From Pyronema omphalodes (Eukaryota > Ascomycota > Pezizomycetes > Pezizales > Pyronemataceae), in assembly GCA_024516155.1 (NCBI GenBank), contig JAJJXM010000048.1:248001-312000 (forward strand): a stretch of 64,000 nt of DNA, given 5' to 3'. A program made the translations under genes and the position numbers. Every line of letters starts with the position of its first letter. Within the stretch, counting starts at the first letter, position 1. Below the pieces are notes generated by a model, which was not told where the DNA came from, made no database searches, and saw nothing but the letters and a program-made list of their open reading frames with translations. This document shows positions 36,520 to 48,955 of this stretch, piece by piece.

Positions 36520-37400
36520 GATGTTTCCCGACACCACTATATTTCAACGCGAAGTTACTGTTGTAGGCTCGGATTTCACTCGGAAGAACTGGTCTATCGT
36601 TTACCCGTTTTACAAAGCTCTTCCACGAGTACGTCATTGAGCTCTCCTACGACGGTGGACAGCGCGAGGAATCCGCAATACGACGATAGACATTTCAGTC
36701 GGAGATACAGCCAAAAAGTGATATGGTAGATACCAGTACCTTCTCACAAGTCGCCAATTTCACAAACTGGTAATCTCGGGCTCACACTACAACGTTGATA
36801 TGACGGTTTATCTTCTTGGTCAATCTTCATGCCGATGAGGGAATGGCCTATATAATTCTGATTAGCAATAGAATAACCTAGACTCTAGAGGCTGGTGTAT
36901 TATTAGAGCGGTGGTTAAAATTTTGCAGATATATCGAAACGGCGTTGACAAGGACAATAAATTGCAGCGAACAGTAAAGCTGACAAGGAAGCGGGCAGAA
37001 GCAATTGTCCTGGTTATGAAGGTGTGCAAAAGTGGAATAATTCCATTTTCATAAAGGTACTGTCTCCATCAATCATTTTCGGTTGCGATTTCCGGGGGTT
37101 TAATTACTCGTGTCATTGGTATAGTTTTATCTCCATAACGGGCTCCATCCTGTAGCACTATGGTTTGTATTTCATGTTTGTTTCCCTTTTGGTTATTCCT
37201 CTTCTCCAGGTCCACAATTGGAGTAAACGAGACGGCCATACAATGTTGGATCGCCCTATCGTGACATTTCAACGAGAGATTACTGTGGTAGGCTTGGATT
37301 TCTCTTGGAGAAATTACTATCTTCGTCCACCTGTCTTACTATGATATCCTACAACCATAGAATTAAGCTCTCCGGGCCACGCTAAAGAACTCAAGCAATC
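36520..37400 (+). repeat. Degenerate copies of the 47-kb repeat family
   Basis: Two diverged tandem fragments (about 36520-36720 and 36930-37400) match, in inverse orientation, the segment at about 47690-48090. Shared landmarks include 'GCAAGCGGGCAGAAG', 'CAAAAGTGGAATAATTCC' and 'GGCTTGGATTTC', plus a conserved translated phrase around 'VVGLDF..RN' (compare 'ILGLDFPRRNW'). Stops and indels break every frame. Confidence 0.6.
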
Positions 37401-38999
37401 AAAATCTGGCGACAAAATCCCCCGCACAAGCCACAACCCGCAACCCGCAACCTCTAAGGCGGATTTCAATAACTACTCACAACTCACAAGCTGTCAAGGT
37501 CACATATCTATAATCCTGAAACAACAGTACTGCGATACGACGACTTGTATTCTTTCTATCCACCTGGTCTTCAATGAAAGGAAGGCTGCATAGACGAACA
37601 CGTCCATGATCCATCCACCGGGCATCCATTCTAGTTGCCACTCAACGGGCTTCACCGAGGAGGAGGAAGAGGAGGAGGGAAGTGTCCAAGATCATAAGGA
37701 GAATCAGAAAGCTATACATTTGCTGGAATGCGAAATGCGAATGTCTGTGAATTCAGGAATCTCCAGAGCCGAATACAAGAGCCCTGAACCCCGTTATAAT
37801 CAATCTTCACACCTACTGAGAGGGAATGGATGCCAGGGTCTAGTTTGATGCTACCATGTGTTTTTGACATTCGTTTTTGCTTTCGTTATCCGGAAAGTAT
37901 TATTTTTAGAAGGAAAGTATTGTCTTTATTTATGTATCCAAAGCAGACCTCCCAGTCGTACAAACCAGTTTAAATGACGGCCAAAACGGACTGTAAGGAC
38001 TGTACGGACTGTTGGAATATGGGAACTGTACGGCGACCCAGTTCAGTGTACTGCCAGTAGTATAAACTGAGGAGAGAAGGGGAAGAAGCAGCCCAGCAGT
38101 AGTATAAGGCCCAAGAAGAAAAAAAAAACAAAAAAAAAGGATTTAGGTGTGAAGGGAAGGGAAGAAGAATGAGGGGAACAACTAGGTGGAATAATAATTG
38201 AGCGTACAGGGCTCCAGACTATATATTGACGCGAAAGAAAATCAGCATGGAGAACACCAGGGTGCTGTGGTCCCAAACAACGAAGAGTGCTCTGGGGATT
38301 TTTCCAGTAGGCCGCCGGGATTACAGACGGGGGCCTAAAGATGTATATTAACACAGACCACGTCATAAACTTACGGTTGGGAACGTTTAATAAGCAATCA
38401 ATCAATCAATGAATTAGTAGTATAAACTGGTTAACTGCGAAAACCAGCTAACTGAATGCAAGGCTTGGCAAACCAGGTGAACTGTTTAAAAATGCGAAAA
38501 ATGGGTTGTCCAGAGGACTAGTTTATGAAGAGGCAATAAATATTATTCAGTGTATACATAACAAAATTCTATACTAATTGGGTCCCCAGAAATCACAATT
38601 GACGCCCACGATTGAAGCTCTTGAGCCCCTAAATGGCCTCCAGAGTATCCATCTGTATCCAATATCAGTCCAACATAACCAACTAGATCAATCCACATAC
38701 ATTCCGCAAACAACATCCCAGTTCCCAGTTCCCAGTTCCCAGTTCCCAGTTTCCAGTCCACCATAATCCACCACAATTCCTCCAAGCCCAAGTGGGTAAA
38801 AAACATACAAACATCCACAACCACCAGTTTCAAAACCAGTCAGTGGAAGATAAGTATAAGTATAAATATAGTTCCCATAATAGCATCCCCAGCCGCATGC
38901 GGGTGAATAAAAACGAGATCAACAGATATATACATAATTTATTCCAGTGTATGTATACATAGATAGTTCACGAATCACGGTGCGGTGAAACTACTTTGT

Positions 39000-39070
39000 T
39001 CTAGCTTGGACTGGCTTGGACTGGCTTGGACTGGCATGGACTGGCATGGACTGGCTTGGATTGGCATGGT
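39000..39070. repeat. 10-bp tandem repeat, TTGGACTGGC
   Basis: About six units with G/A-T variants, followed by degenerate TTTGCTTTGC units. Confidence 0.85.
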
Positions 39071-39124
39071 TTGGCTTTGCTTTGCTTGGCTGGCATTATC
39101 TACTAATAAACTACATACATACAG

Positions 39125-39241
39125 AGGTAGGTAGGTAGGTATTTACTAAGTCAACTAAGTAAATGCATTGCAGTTACCTGGTTCTGTGGGTTTCTCGGGG
39201 CGGGGCCGGCTGTGTAGGTAGGTAGGTAGGTAGGTAGGTAT
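39125..39241. repeat. Two GTAG (TAGG) tetranucleotide microsatellites
   Basis: GTAGGTAGGTAGGT near 39127-39140, and a longer run at about 39213-39240. Confidence 0.85.
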
Positions 39242-40057
39242 CCGGAACACCAAGGCTACACCAAAGGTATGTAACTGTGAATTATCAGTTCGGTTTAATG
39301 TTTAATTATTACCTGATTTTTCAATTGAAACCGGTAAACTGGCTATATGGTTGGGTGGTTTGTACACACAGTCATACAGTCATACAGTCACAATCACAGC
39401 AAGCGGAGGCGGCATCATCATTTTCATTTTCATTTTCATTTTAATTTTCCGAAAGTCAGTATAATAAAATCAATGATGAATGATGAATCTCATTACCCAT
39501 CTTAGCATAACCAATCTTAAACCCAAATTGTCGCTATAATACAGTTGAAAAGAACAAAAACAAAGGTCCCAACGAAAAAAAAAACAAAAAAAGAAAACGA
39601 AAAAAAAAACAGTAAACCCCTAAAAGGAAAGACAAAGAAAGAAAAAACAAATCAAAAGAAAAAGAAAAACAAAAACAAAAACAAATCCCAACCCCATAAA
39701 ACACCATAGACAAATTTCCCAACTATCCATTCATCAAACTTTCCAGGTAGGATTTCTCAAATTCGACACAAATAGCGCAAATTCAACTTGATAAGAAAAA
39801 GCCCTGAAATCCCTTATTGAAATCCCTTATTTGATTTTTTTTTAATTTTTTATAACCGACCAAAAAAATCATGACGCGTAACGCCTGGTATAATAAAGCT
39901 ACTACAAATTCAGATAGAAAAACTTGAGTGATAGCAAGTGAGGAAACCGGTAATTGAGAAGGTGGAGATAGAGGTGGAGGTGGAGGTGGCGATTGAGATG
40001 AAGGCGGAAATGTCAGTAGATATGGTGATGGGGGAGAAGAGGGAAAATTTGCAGGGT

Positions 40058-41491
40058 TTAATCCGTCTTCCAGTGGCTGGTGAGAGCCTCGCCCTCAGAT
40101 TCGTCACCCATAATGAGTTCGAAAGAGTACAATAACACTGCAACAGATTAGCATTTCAAACTCTTCACAAGTAAGGGTAGATAAAACATACTGGTAGCAC
40201 CAATGTTGATCCATCTCCACACGTGACCACCAACAGGAACACCCGTAACCCATCCGGCGGCCCCTCCGTCCCCACCCGAATTCTCACCCTCAAAGTGCTG
40301 GAGTAACAAATGAGTGTACACCGCAACCAAGATACATGGACTGTAACAAGCGAAGATTCCTGCAATGCGGCTCAAGGTACCGCCTGTCTCTCGTACGGCA
40401 GGGATGATGCGAGTGCTGGCATAGAAAACGAAGAGACGGAAGGCGAGTGAGACAATGACGGAGGGAGTAATGGTGCTGTAAGCGGAGATTACAAAGGTAC
40501 CGATTTGCTGAAGGAATTCGGGGAGGAAGCTGGAGAGGCTAGAAACCAGCGATTCGTAGGAAGTCATAATCATCGGAGGGAAAGGCGGGAATTCGGCCTT
40601 CTCAATCGGAGGAGGAGGATGAGAGGGTTGGTAGTCGGTGAAACTGAACGAGGTTAGCATAATACCATGAATATTTGAAGGAACTACATACATCTGGTAC
40701 ACGCAGAGAACGATGTATGCAAAGAGAAGAGAGCTCTCAATGGGGTTTCCACGGCCGGAGAGAATTCCGTACGCAGAGAGGAAGACTGCACAGGTAATTG
40801 AAACTCCAATGAGAACAGCATCGATGTTTCCAATCTCGGGGAAGTTTGTGATTCTCCAGAGGAAGTAAACGGCGTTTGAAATTGTCGAAGCGGCAATGAT
40901 CAACAACATAATCTAGACTAGTTAGTACGGTGTAACAATAGAAACAAGCGGGAAAGGCGTTACCATCCATGTGTCTGACTTCTTTTTGCGGTTGACAAGC
41001 CATCGGGAGATCTGCCCAAGAGCTTGGATCACTAACAAGCTACAGAAGCCTTCTGACAACTGAAACATCGGAGTAGAAAACGTAAGGAAAGTGTCCCATG
41101 GTCCAATAGTCAGCTTGTCAACTTGTGTGCGATCACTCCGGTCTGCGACTCTTGTGGTCTCCCCGACCAATCGCTCAATAGCGCTACCCCCACCCCCGTC
41201 GTCGTCATCGGAGAACTTGTTCAACGCGTAGATCAACAATCCGGGTATCACAACGGTGTACTGCAGGACCTCAACAACACCAAGTAGCATTCGTGCACCG
41301 CGCCATGACTGGGATCGTGGGACTGCTAAGCGAGCTGTCGAAAGGAGGAAGTAGAAAATAGCGAGCGAAAGCGAGTACAGTAGTCCGCAGTCACGCCCGC
41401 CAACGTCGAACGCTAAAGGAATGAATAGGATCACTAGGGCGAGGAACGTCACGCCCGCAAGTATTCGGATCGACGATTGAACGAAGCTCAT
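40058..41491 (-). CDS. ICE2: Ice2 family ER membrane protein
   Basis: Three exons: 41491-40964, 40912-40192 and 40137-40058; 442 residues. The protein is a multi-span membrane protein (about ten helices) beginning with 'RILAGVTFLALVILFIPLAFDVGGR', with 'GFCSLLVIQALGQISRWLVNRKK' before intron 1 and 'SNAVYFLWRI' after it. Intron 2 is easy to miss because the frame stays open for 15 codons. Its donor GTATGT, GCTAAT branch site and acceptor TTGCAG give the terminus 'YSFELIMGDESEGEAL' plus 'SHWKTD', which matches the family end far better than read-through. In yeast, Ice2 acts in ER structure and inheritance and in phospholipid synthesis control. It is divergently placed from MYG1, across a 1.6-kb spacer. 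Confidence 0.92.
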
Positions 41492-43066
41492 GGTGGCCTA
41501 GGTGATAGCTGTGATTCTGGTGCGCGGCCGAGGGGACGGCGGAGAGGCCTGCGTAGGTCCAGTGGTGATGACTGTGGGGAGTGAGGAAATTCTGATCGCG
41601 CAAAGGACGGCGGAGCCTTGAAGGCACAGGCTGGATTTGAGATGCGGGGAAGGGGACTGCTATTTTTTTCGGGGCCAGTAGCTTATTTTCCGGTGCTGCA
41701 GGGAAAGGTGGAGAACAGACTCTGGATAGCGGGGTGGATGTAGTTTGGGGTAAGGTGGAGGAGAATGGGTTTGGGCGGGCTGTTTCGTGTTGCGGAACTG
41801 GCGTTCGATTGTCTCGTCAGGCACTGGACGCCCTGACAGTCACGCCCGAGCCAAATGAGAACGGTGGTTCTTTAAATTTGAATGAAGTGCGAGAGGCCGT
41901 GAGATTTGAGTCCTTTTCTCTTTGTGCTTTTGGACAGATGGGCTGCCTGCGTACTCCTGGATGCGTGCAGTAGCGGGAGAGAGGGGACTGGCTGGCTCGA
42001 CAGACGGCGGGGAAAGGAAGGCTTTGGGGTTGATGGAGAGTTTGAGGTGAGGGTTTGAGTGGACTCTGATCCTCTGAGCTTACTGTTCGTCTGGCGGCGG
42101 GAGCTGTTCGTTGATGGCACGATAGGCTGGATGGGCGAGTTCTCTGTGGTTCTCACCTGCAGACTGCTGCTGCTGCTGCGTGCTGCTGCTCCTGGATAGG
42201 CGGTGCTAAGGTCCAAGAGAGATAGAGCCGATCCATAATTTTCCACTTTGGGGATTTGTAGGCGTCATGAGGATTCAGGCTTGGCATGAACACCTCGCAC
42301 AAATTCATCTTGGCAGGATGTTTAGAGGGGGCAGCTGTATTTTCGGGTATTTTTCAGTGCATTTAGAGCCGCTATTTTCAGGCATTTTCAGCATTTTCAG
42401 CATTATTTTCAGGGTATGAACACCACCTCCACCCACAAAACATCCACCTTCTCGAGCAAGAACGATCCGCAGACGAGCGAGCATTCACCCAGGTTCCAGC
42501 TATCTGGTTGGCTGCGACGATCGTTGTAAATCCTCTTCGTGTTTCCCTTCTGGATGCTTTCGAAATGTGTCCTCACGCACATGACCCATCTGAGCACGTT
42601 CACCTTCAATTTGTTTCTTGGGAAGCATGAACACCGCATGACACAACGTGCTTCTGCGAAACAGACAAAAGCTGGAAATTCCCGAGAGTGTGGAGGGTGC
42701 CTGACAGATCTCATCTCGTTTCCTCCCTCCTGACATCTTACTGCTTCATCATCCGTCTTTTCATTAAAGCTTCGCTTCTTCCTTTCTCGTCTGCTGGAAT
42801 AATTACGAAATTTATCACATGCATCAGATCGAGAAGTCTTGTAAGGGCACCATAAAATCACCCCACGCCAAAAATGACAGCGCACCATTCAATATTATCG
42901 GAGCTAAACTACGTTAGCCTCAATTTTTCTCGCTCGCTCGCTCGTGGAGAAGCTAGCAGGGTAAGCACAAACCCGCAACACCAGCAAGCTCTGCCGTCTT
43001 GGCCAAAGCTATTACCCGGTCGTAACACGAGACGCGTGAAGTCTTGACCCCGCAGTCAGCTCGTAA
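41492..43066. other. Divergent spacer between Ice2 and MYG1
   Basis: No supported gene; several short overlapping frames. A TTTTCAG-type repeat lies near 42345-42415 and a CTCG microsatellite at about 42931-42944. Confidence 0.5.
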
Positions 43067-44195
43067 ATGTTCCGTTCGCTACTCCGACACGTCCCCCGAA
43101 TTTCCAGCACCAACATCATCAAAATGTCTACCGAATCCGCGGCCAAGCGCGTCAAGACCTCCCCCAAGCTCATTGGAACTCACAAGTAAATTATTTTCAT
43201 CCAATTAACCTTTCTACCGCTAAAATTGAACCCCCACCAGTGGTCACTTCCACGCCGATGAGGCCCTAGCTGTTTACATGCTCCGTCTCCTTCCCGAGTA
43301 CGCCGACGCCCAGCTCCTCCGTACCCGTAACCCCGAAGCCCTCGAGAACTGCGACATCATCGTTGACGTCCACGGCAAGTACGACGGCGTAAAATACTTT
43401 GACCACCACCAGCGTGGCTTCACCGAAGTTTTCTCCGAGAACTTCAAGACCAAGCTTTCCTCCGCCGGATTAGTCTACAAGCACTTCGCACCCAGCATTA
43501 TCGCACAGCGCATTGGACCCGAGGCCGACGCCAAGACCATTGACACTATTTACAACAAGCTCTACAAATCCTTCATTGAGGCCCTTGATGCCAACGACAA
43601 CGGAATTAACGCCTACCCCGCTGACATCGAGCCTGCTTTCAGCACCGGAGGTGTCACCCTCGGTGCTCAAGTCGGATCCTTGAACCCTAACTGGAACGAG
43701 CCTGTTGACCAAGCCGGCGAGGATGCAAAGTTCTTGGAGGCTTCTAAGTTGATGGGAGAGACCTTTGTTCGCAACTTGGATTTCTACTGCAAGGCCTGGT
43801 TACCTGCTCGTAAATTCGTCCAGGATGCTCTTGAGAGCCGTAAGCAGTACCATGAGTCTGGATTGATCTTGAGATTTGAGCAGTCGATTCCTTGGAAGGA
43901 TCATCTATTTACTTTGGAGGAGGAGGCGGGTCTTAAGGAGGAGGAGAAGCCTCTTTATGTTTTGTACGGAGAGGGTCCTGGAAAGAACTGGAGGATTCAG
44001 TGTGTTCCCGTTTCTAAGGACTCTTTCCAGAGCAGAAAACCTCTTCCTGAGGCTTGGAGAGGGTTCAGAGATGAGGAGCTTAGCGAGAAGTCTGGAATTC
44101 CCGGAGGAGTTTTCGTACACGCATCTGGATTTATCGGAGGAAACAAGACTGAGGAGGGAGCTTTCGAGATGGCCAAGAAGGCTTTGATCTTGTAA
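43067..44195 (+). CDS. MYG1: MYG1 family exonuclease (UPF0160)
   Basis: Two exons, 43067-43185 and 43241-44195; 357 residues. The intron (GTAAAT...CACCAG) splits the Asn of 'GTHNGHFHADEALAVYMLR', the first metal-binding motif. It is followed by 'CDIIVDVHGKYDG', the DHH-type 'KYFDHHQRGF', then 'KLSSAGLVYKHF', 'NDNGINAYP', 'WLPARKFV', and a final 'SGIPGGVFVHASGF'. These are the conserved blocks of MYG1 in order and at normal length. MYG1 proteins are manganese-dependent 3'-5' RNA exonucleases found in mitochondria and nucleus. Two in-frame ATGs fit this: M1 opens a basic leader (MFRSLLRHVPRISSTNIIK) and M20 (43124) opens a form with an AAKRVK basic patch. The gene is convergent with the Vfa1 homologue, only about 170 bases away. 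Confidence 0.95.
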
Positions 44196-44366
44196 AAAAA
44201 GGGGTGGTTTAGTTTAGGTTGCGATTTATGACACCAAAAAACCAAAAGTTCTAATAGTATAACTATAACCTACATATTTACGAGAATGAATTCCTTTTGC
44301 GTATATACCAACATCAAAAAAAAAAAAAAATTCCCCTCGTCGTGAAAAAAAAATCAATCTAAGAAT

Positions 44367-45256
44367 CTATTCCCCAGGATTTCTAGTAGGCACAGAAGGG
44401 AACGCCATGGGATTCCTTAAAATTTCCTGATTCCGTTTTTTCATCTCTTGCTGTCGTATCCGGTTCATTCTCGTATCATAAAACCTCCTATGATATATTT
44501 GTTAGTCTCCTAACCATCTTCGGCATATTTTCCCGCAAGAAATCAAAAAAATCAAAAAAAAACCCCAGAGAAAAATCACAGCAAAAACAAAAAGCAAAAA
44601 AGCAAAAAAGAAAAGAAACCTACGAGCTCAACCTAAACCTCCCCGTCGTCATCATCGTCGTCGTCTGGTTCTTCTCCTCCTTCTTCTCCTCCTTTTTATC
44701 CCCATCCTTCTTGTCCCCCTCCTTCTTATCACCATCCTTCTTATCACCATCCTTCTTATCACCCTCCTTCTCCTTCTCCTTCTCCTTCTTCCGCCTCATC
44801 TTCTCTTCATACTCCCGTTTCACCTCCTCCTCCAACTCCTTCTTTAACCGTTCCTCCGCCGCTTTCTTGAGTTCTTCTGCGCTTGGCCCGATCGGAGTAC
44901 AGAATTGTGGGTCTTGGAGGTGGGAGGGACAGGTGTAGAAGAAGTCGCGGTGGTGGTTCTGGTGGGCGAATGTTAGTGAGCGGGGGCGAGCGAACGCCAG
45001 TGAGCCATGGCCATTGAGCGCGGGGGGGGGGGGGGGGGGGGCGGCTTGGTAATTGGAGAAGGAGGGGCGACTTGGTAATGGGAGGGGGCAGGGCAGCATG
45101 CTGATGACAGGTACTCACGACATCATCATCAGTGATAAGAACACTAGTAACCAATCTATAACTAGGAACCATATCACAAACCCAGCATTTTCTTGCCTGG
45201 GATGGGTCGGATATGATACGGTGGGTGTAGTTGTTTTGTGGGAGTTTTAGGGACAT
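44367..45256 (-). CDS. VFA1: Vps4-associated protein 1 (Vfa1) homologue
   Basis: Three exons: 45256-45119, 44958-44624 and 44487-44367; 197 residues. The N-terminal zinc-binding region reads 'ARKCWVCDM', then 'TSVLITDDDV' joined in phase 0 to 'NHHRDFFYTCPSHLQD..FCTPI', a CxxC plus CPSH pattern. A Glu/Lys coiled-coil segment follows ('LKKELEEEVKREYEEKMRRKK'), then a GDKKD/GDKKE repeat tract. Exon 3 was found by family knowledge: 'FYDTRMNRIRQQEMKKRNQ' and 'LRNPMAFPSVP' close the protein as in other fungi (donor GTAGGT, acceptor ATCATAG). In yeast, Vfa1 binds the MIT domain of the AAA ATPase Vps4 and stimulates it during ESCRT disassembly. Intron 1 contains a 20-base homopolymer, and another lies next to the start codon. 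Confidence 0.9.
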
Positions 45257-46164
45257 TGTGGGGGGGGGGGGGTTGGTGGGGGGGGGAGTATGTTGCCCTG
45301 GAGGCTGGTATTGATGGTGTTGATAAAGTGCGTGTTGTAGTGCTGTTGTGTTGTAGTATTCCGTTCAAGTTGTCGTCTGGTGTATGGTATGGTATAGATA
45401 GATGAAGCGTGAGTTACTGGTGAGCACAACTACGTTTGTGGAAGACGCGGGGAAAACGCGAGATATGTATGTAGGAGCTATATATGGCACACGCCGCAGG
45501 ACCTAGGTTCACAGCTCGCAGCTCGCAGGTCGTAGCTCGCTTCTCGCTATGTACGGACTTTACGATTTGAGGCTAGAGGAACTGGAAGCTATGGATGATC
45601 ACGCGCGCGGTGCCCAGGGGAGCTTTCAAAGCTTGGAGCTTGGCGCGGGTAATAGAGGTGAATATTTGAGTAAGCTTCGGATCATGTGGTTTGGATTAAG
45701 TGTTTGTTGGTATACATGTATTGCTTATGTATGCTGCTTATACAAGGCGGATTGGTATGTAGCCATTATTGATTTCACCTATATGTATACAGTTGAATTC
45801 TGTTATCCGTATTCCACTATCGAGTATGTGCATTATACAAGTCATAGATTCTTAAGTGTAGGTAGACCGTAGCCCTATCAAGGATATAGAGATGGTACTT
45901 GTACATAAAGTTGTAACGTACGAAACGGGAAAGAGTGGTATTTTACGTTACGGGCACCATATGTACCAAACTTCAGCGATGTAATGCCATTGCGCTTACA
46001 TATATGCTCCCCTGAGATACCTACAAGGCGCGAGGGGGAGCTCCATATCCTTACCAATCTATCATCACCTGAGATAGGTATTTTGGCGGCTTAGCTATCC
46101 AGGTTCCATAATTCTATGATTTGGCATTCACGAGACTTTGAAGTTTACCATGATACCGTAGTGT
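45257..46164. other. Spacer before the duplication
   Basis: Begins with a run of 13 G (45260-45272) close to the Vfa1 start. A 107-codon plus frame at 45549 has no support. Confidence 0.45.
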
Positions 46165-46805
46165 TACGTTATGTTTGTGCATCACGAAATATCGTTCGTC
46201 AAAGCCAGTACTTATTCACAGGTCATAGCCTATAGGTGCGTTAAAGTAATAATTATGGTGCAAAAATACAAGTCAAATTTCATTCAGTCGATAAAAATTA
46301 ATTTTTTTAGCGGCGTCTGGATTATGCTGGAAATATGAAGGAAGCACCGGGTTTGGGCTGGAGAGAGGGTGAACTAAGGGCTCAGGAAACGGGGTGAACA
46401 AGCAAAGCATGGGCCGCCACTTAGTTACGCTGATATCCCGCATCGCAAAATGAGAAAAGGAAAAAAAGGAAAAGCAAACATTTTTATTAAGGATTTAGTT
46501 GATCAGGAGCTGATAACCTCCCATGTGTACATAAAGAAATGTAATACTTGGCTACTAGAAATGTTACATCGCGAATAATAAAAGCAAAATAAAAACATAT
46601 GGTAGCAATACAGTTGTTAACAAATATAAAAACATAAAGCATAGTAATGATCGTGGTTGTGGTAAATTCACCAGATAAGTATTAATATTAACTTGCAGTT
46701 CCAATACTGACTTGAAAAGCACTTTGGGACCGCCCAAAAATGATTTACACCAGCATATGCCTATACAAGAGTCTTTGCTTTCGAAATTCTCAAATCCGCA
46801 ACATC

Positions 46806-47003
46806 ATGATACTCACCCTCGCTGTCGGAATCTTCGCATTGCAAGGTCTTCGCTCTGCTGGGTATGCCCATTTTGTCTGTGCGGAATCCCTTATTATGTC
46901 CATATCCGGAAATACAAACCTTCTTCTTGATCTTTGCCACGTGCCAAAGATTGCTGATTTCTGTTCTTCTATGAATGTAGGCTTGTTCCGTGTCATTCCG
47001 TAA
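46806..47003 (+). CDS. Possible small secreted protein, copy 1
   Basis: ATG 46806 opens 65 codons beginning with a signal-like hydrophobic stretch (MILTLAVGIFALQG), with three Cys after it. The copy-2 counterpart (57504-57701) is also intact and differs at three residues, all non-synonymous. The opposite strand is open too, so coding strand is uncertain. No family known. Confidence 0.22.
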   Translation: MILTLAVGIFALQGLRSAGYAHFVCAESLIMSISGNTNLLLDLCHVPKIADFCSSMNVGLFRVIP

Positions 47004-47164
47004 ATACCCGCACCGAGTCGCTCTCCTAGTGACGAATCTCCGGTAATTGCGCTGATGGACGACCTCTTGTTGACTGCACGGGATTGCTAACATGGATACC
47101 TGTTGTCGTGATATTGAGATTCTCAGGCTGGACCCTGGCATCCATTTCCTCGTAGGCGTGGAGT

Positions 47165-47771
47165 TTAACGATGATGAAAGTTGTATTCAGCTCCGGTGAC
47201 CTCTGCTTTGTTGAATTTACGTATTCCGCCATATGGACGGCTTGTTGATTTCGATAGGGCCATAGACATTCTCTTTCCCATCACGGGAGCCGGTTGAGTG
47301 GCAACTGGGACGGGTGTATGTAGGTGTTCTTCGGAAAATGTCTCAGCTTCAGAACCCCTACTCGGGCAAACACATATGCCCAGTCGAGGAAGATTCCTTG
47401 TCTTTCATCCGCGATAGGCGGGTTTAGTCAATCATGGAGTCATCCTTTGACTGAGCAGCGGGCGGATATGAGGAATGTGAGCTGTTTCATATCGTTGTAA
47501 TATTTGTCCGAAATTACCGATTTGCGACATTGATGGCTTGTGAGTAGGTATCCGCATTTGCCTTGAAGACTACTGGCTGTACCTCTCTCTGGTTGAGATT
47601 TCTGTTGTTGGAAGGCACATTGCTCAGGTTCTTTGTCATGACCAGTCGAGCCCGATTCCGTACTGGTGGATGACCTTCATACCGCGGGTAAACGAGAATC
47701 CAATTCCTACGAGGGAAATCCAGGCCTAGAATGAAATTCTCCCGTTTCGATGTAGTTGGATAGAGAATCAT
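47165..47771 (-). CDS. Candidate two-exon gene of unknown function, copy 1
   Basis: Proposed exons 47771-47518 and 47357-47165, 148 residues. Exon 1 encodes 'ILGLDFPRRNWILVYPRYEG' and a basic Asn/Gln-rich segment. It ends at donor GTAATT and joins at acceptor GAGTAG to 'GSEAETFSEEHLHTPVPVAT', ending 'AEYNFHHR'. The exon 1 motif is the best conserved part in the degenerate copies at 36.5-37.4 kb, which suggests an ancestral coding sequence. No known domain. Copy 2 carries a nonsense change in exon 1. Confidence 0.3.
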
Positions 47772-48255
47772 TCCGAAATTGTGTGGCCGTCTTGTTTACT
47801 CCGAATTTGAAGCGTACGAAGAGTAAAGTCCGGAGAAAACAAATGTGAAAATACAAACCATATTGCTCCATCATAGAATCGGTTTTGGATATAGAACTAT
47901 ACCAATAATGTTAGAAAGGACAACCCCAAAGATTTTCGGGAATAGCACCTTCATAAAAGAGGAATTATTCCACTTTTGCATTCCTCCTTGACCCAGACAA
48001 GTGTTTCTGCCCGCTTGCTTGCCTGCTTTGCTGTCTGCCGCAACTCGTAGTCCTGGTGAATGCCGTGTCGATATATCCGCAAAATTTGAACCGCCGCTCC
48101 AATAACACACCAACCTCTAGAGTCAAGATTATTCCATTGCATCGGTATCTACAACCTCGTAACCAGTTAAACCCGTCGTGTCGAAATTCAGAACTAGTTG
48201 GTACGGGAAGTAGTACCTTGAAAAGAAACATTGTTAATGCACCACCTATTCCAAT

Positions 48256-48536
48256 GGCCACCATCACCACCATCACCACCATCACCACCATCACCACCAT
48301 CACCACCCTCACCACCCTCACAACCCTCACCACCCTCACAACCCTCACCACCCTCACCACCGTCACCACCCTCACCACCCTCACCACCCTCACCACCGTC
48401 ACCACCCTCACCACCGTCACCACCCTCACCACCCTCACCACCATGACCACCATGACCACCCTCACCACCATGACCACCATGACCACCATCACCACCATCA
48501 CCACCATCACCACCCGCTCCACCTCACCACCCTCAC
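48256..48536. repeat. 9-bp CAC-rich minisatellite, copy 1
   Basis: About 31 units of ACCACCATC/ACCACCCTC/ACCACCGTC/ACCACCATG. Open in several frames (Thr-Thr-X, His runs, and Val-Val-X on the minus strand), so the long frames over it are repeat artefacts unless shown otherwise. Confidence 0.95.
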
Positions 48537-48547
48537 CATTCAACGTC

Positions 48548-48955
48548 CGGCAGTCAAAAAAAAAAAAAAGCAACAAAAAAAACATTAACAAAAACATTAA
48601 AAAGAACATTAAAAAAACATTAAAAAACATTAAAAAACATATTAAAAAAAATACCAAAAAAAATATCAAAAAAATATCAAAAAAAATATCAAAAAAAATA
48701 TCAAAAAAAAATATCAAAAAAAAACCTTTTTTTTTTCTTTTAAAAAAAACAACCTTCAAAATGCTGACACGAACAAAACATTAAAAAAAAACCAACCTTT
48801 AAAATGCTGACACGAACAAAACATGAAAAAAAAACCTTTTTTTTTTTAAAAAAAAAAACCAACCTTCAAAATGCTGACACGAACAAAACATTAAAAAAAA
48901 ACTTTTTTTTTTTTTAAAAAAAAACCAACCTTTAAAATGCTGACACGAACTCCTA
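48548..48955. repeat. A-rich array with hairpin-forming units, copy 1
   Basis: 48548-48730 is AAAAACATT/AAAATATC-type low complexity. 48740-48955 has four tandem units of about 45-68 bp, each carrying ATGCTGACACGAAC; most also have an A-run next to a T-run that can form a hairpin. Confidence 0.85.

Larger units (their letters stand above)
37401..40057. other. Spacer with microsatellites
   Basis: No supported gene. Simple repeats are listed separately; 39570-39700 is A-rich low complexity. 37606-37848 is an 80-codon frame with a GAGGAG run and no other support. Confidence 0.5.

Noticed and set aside
38220..38345. Possible 5S rRNA or structured RNA
   Set aside because: Superficial similarity only; the conserved 5S internal control region and terminal stem are not present.
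43470..43712. Antisense frame within MYG1
   Set aside because: Shadow of the well-supported plus-strand gene.
48056..48784. Long plus frame rich in Thr-Thr-X and Lys
   Set aside because: It is the 9-bp minisatellite and A-rich DNA read as protein; the same region is open on the other strand as Val-Val-X.
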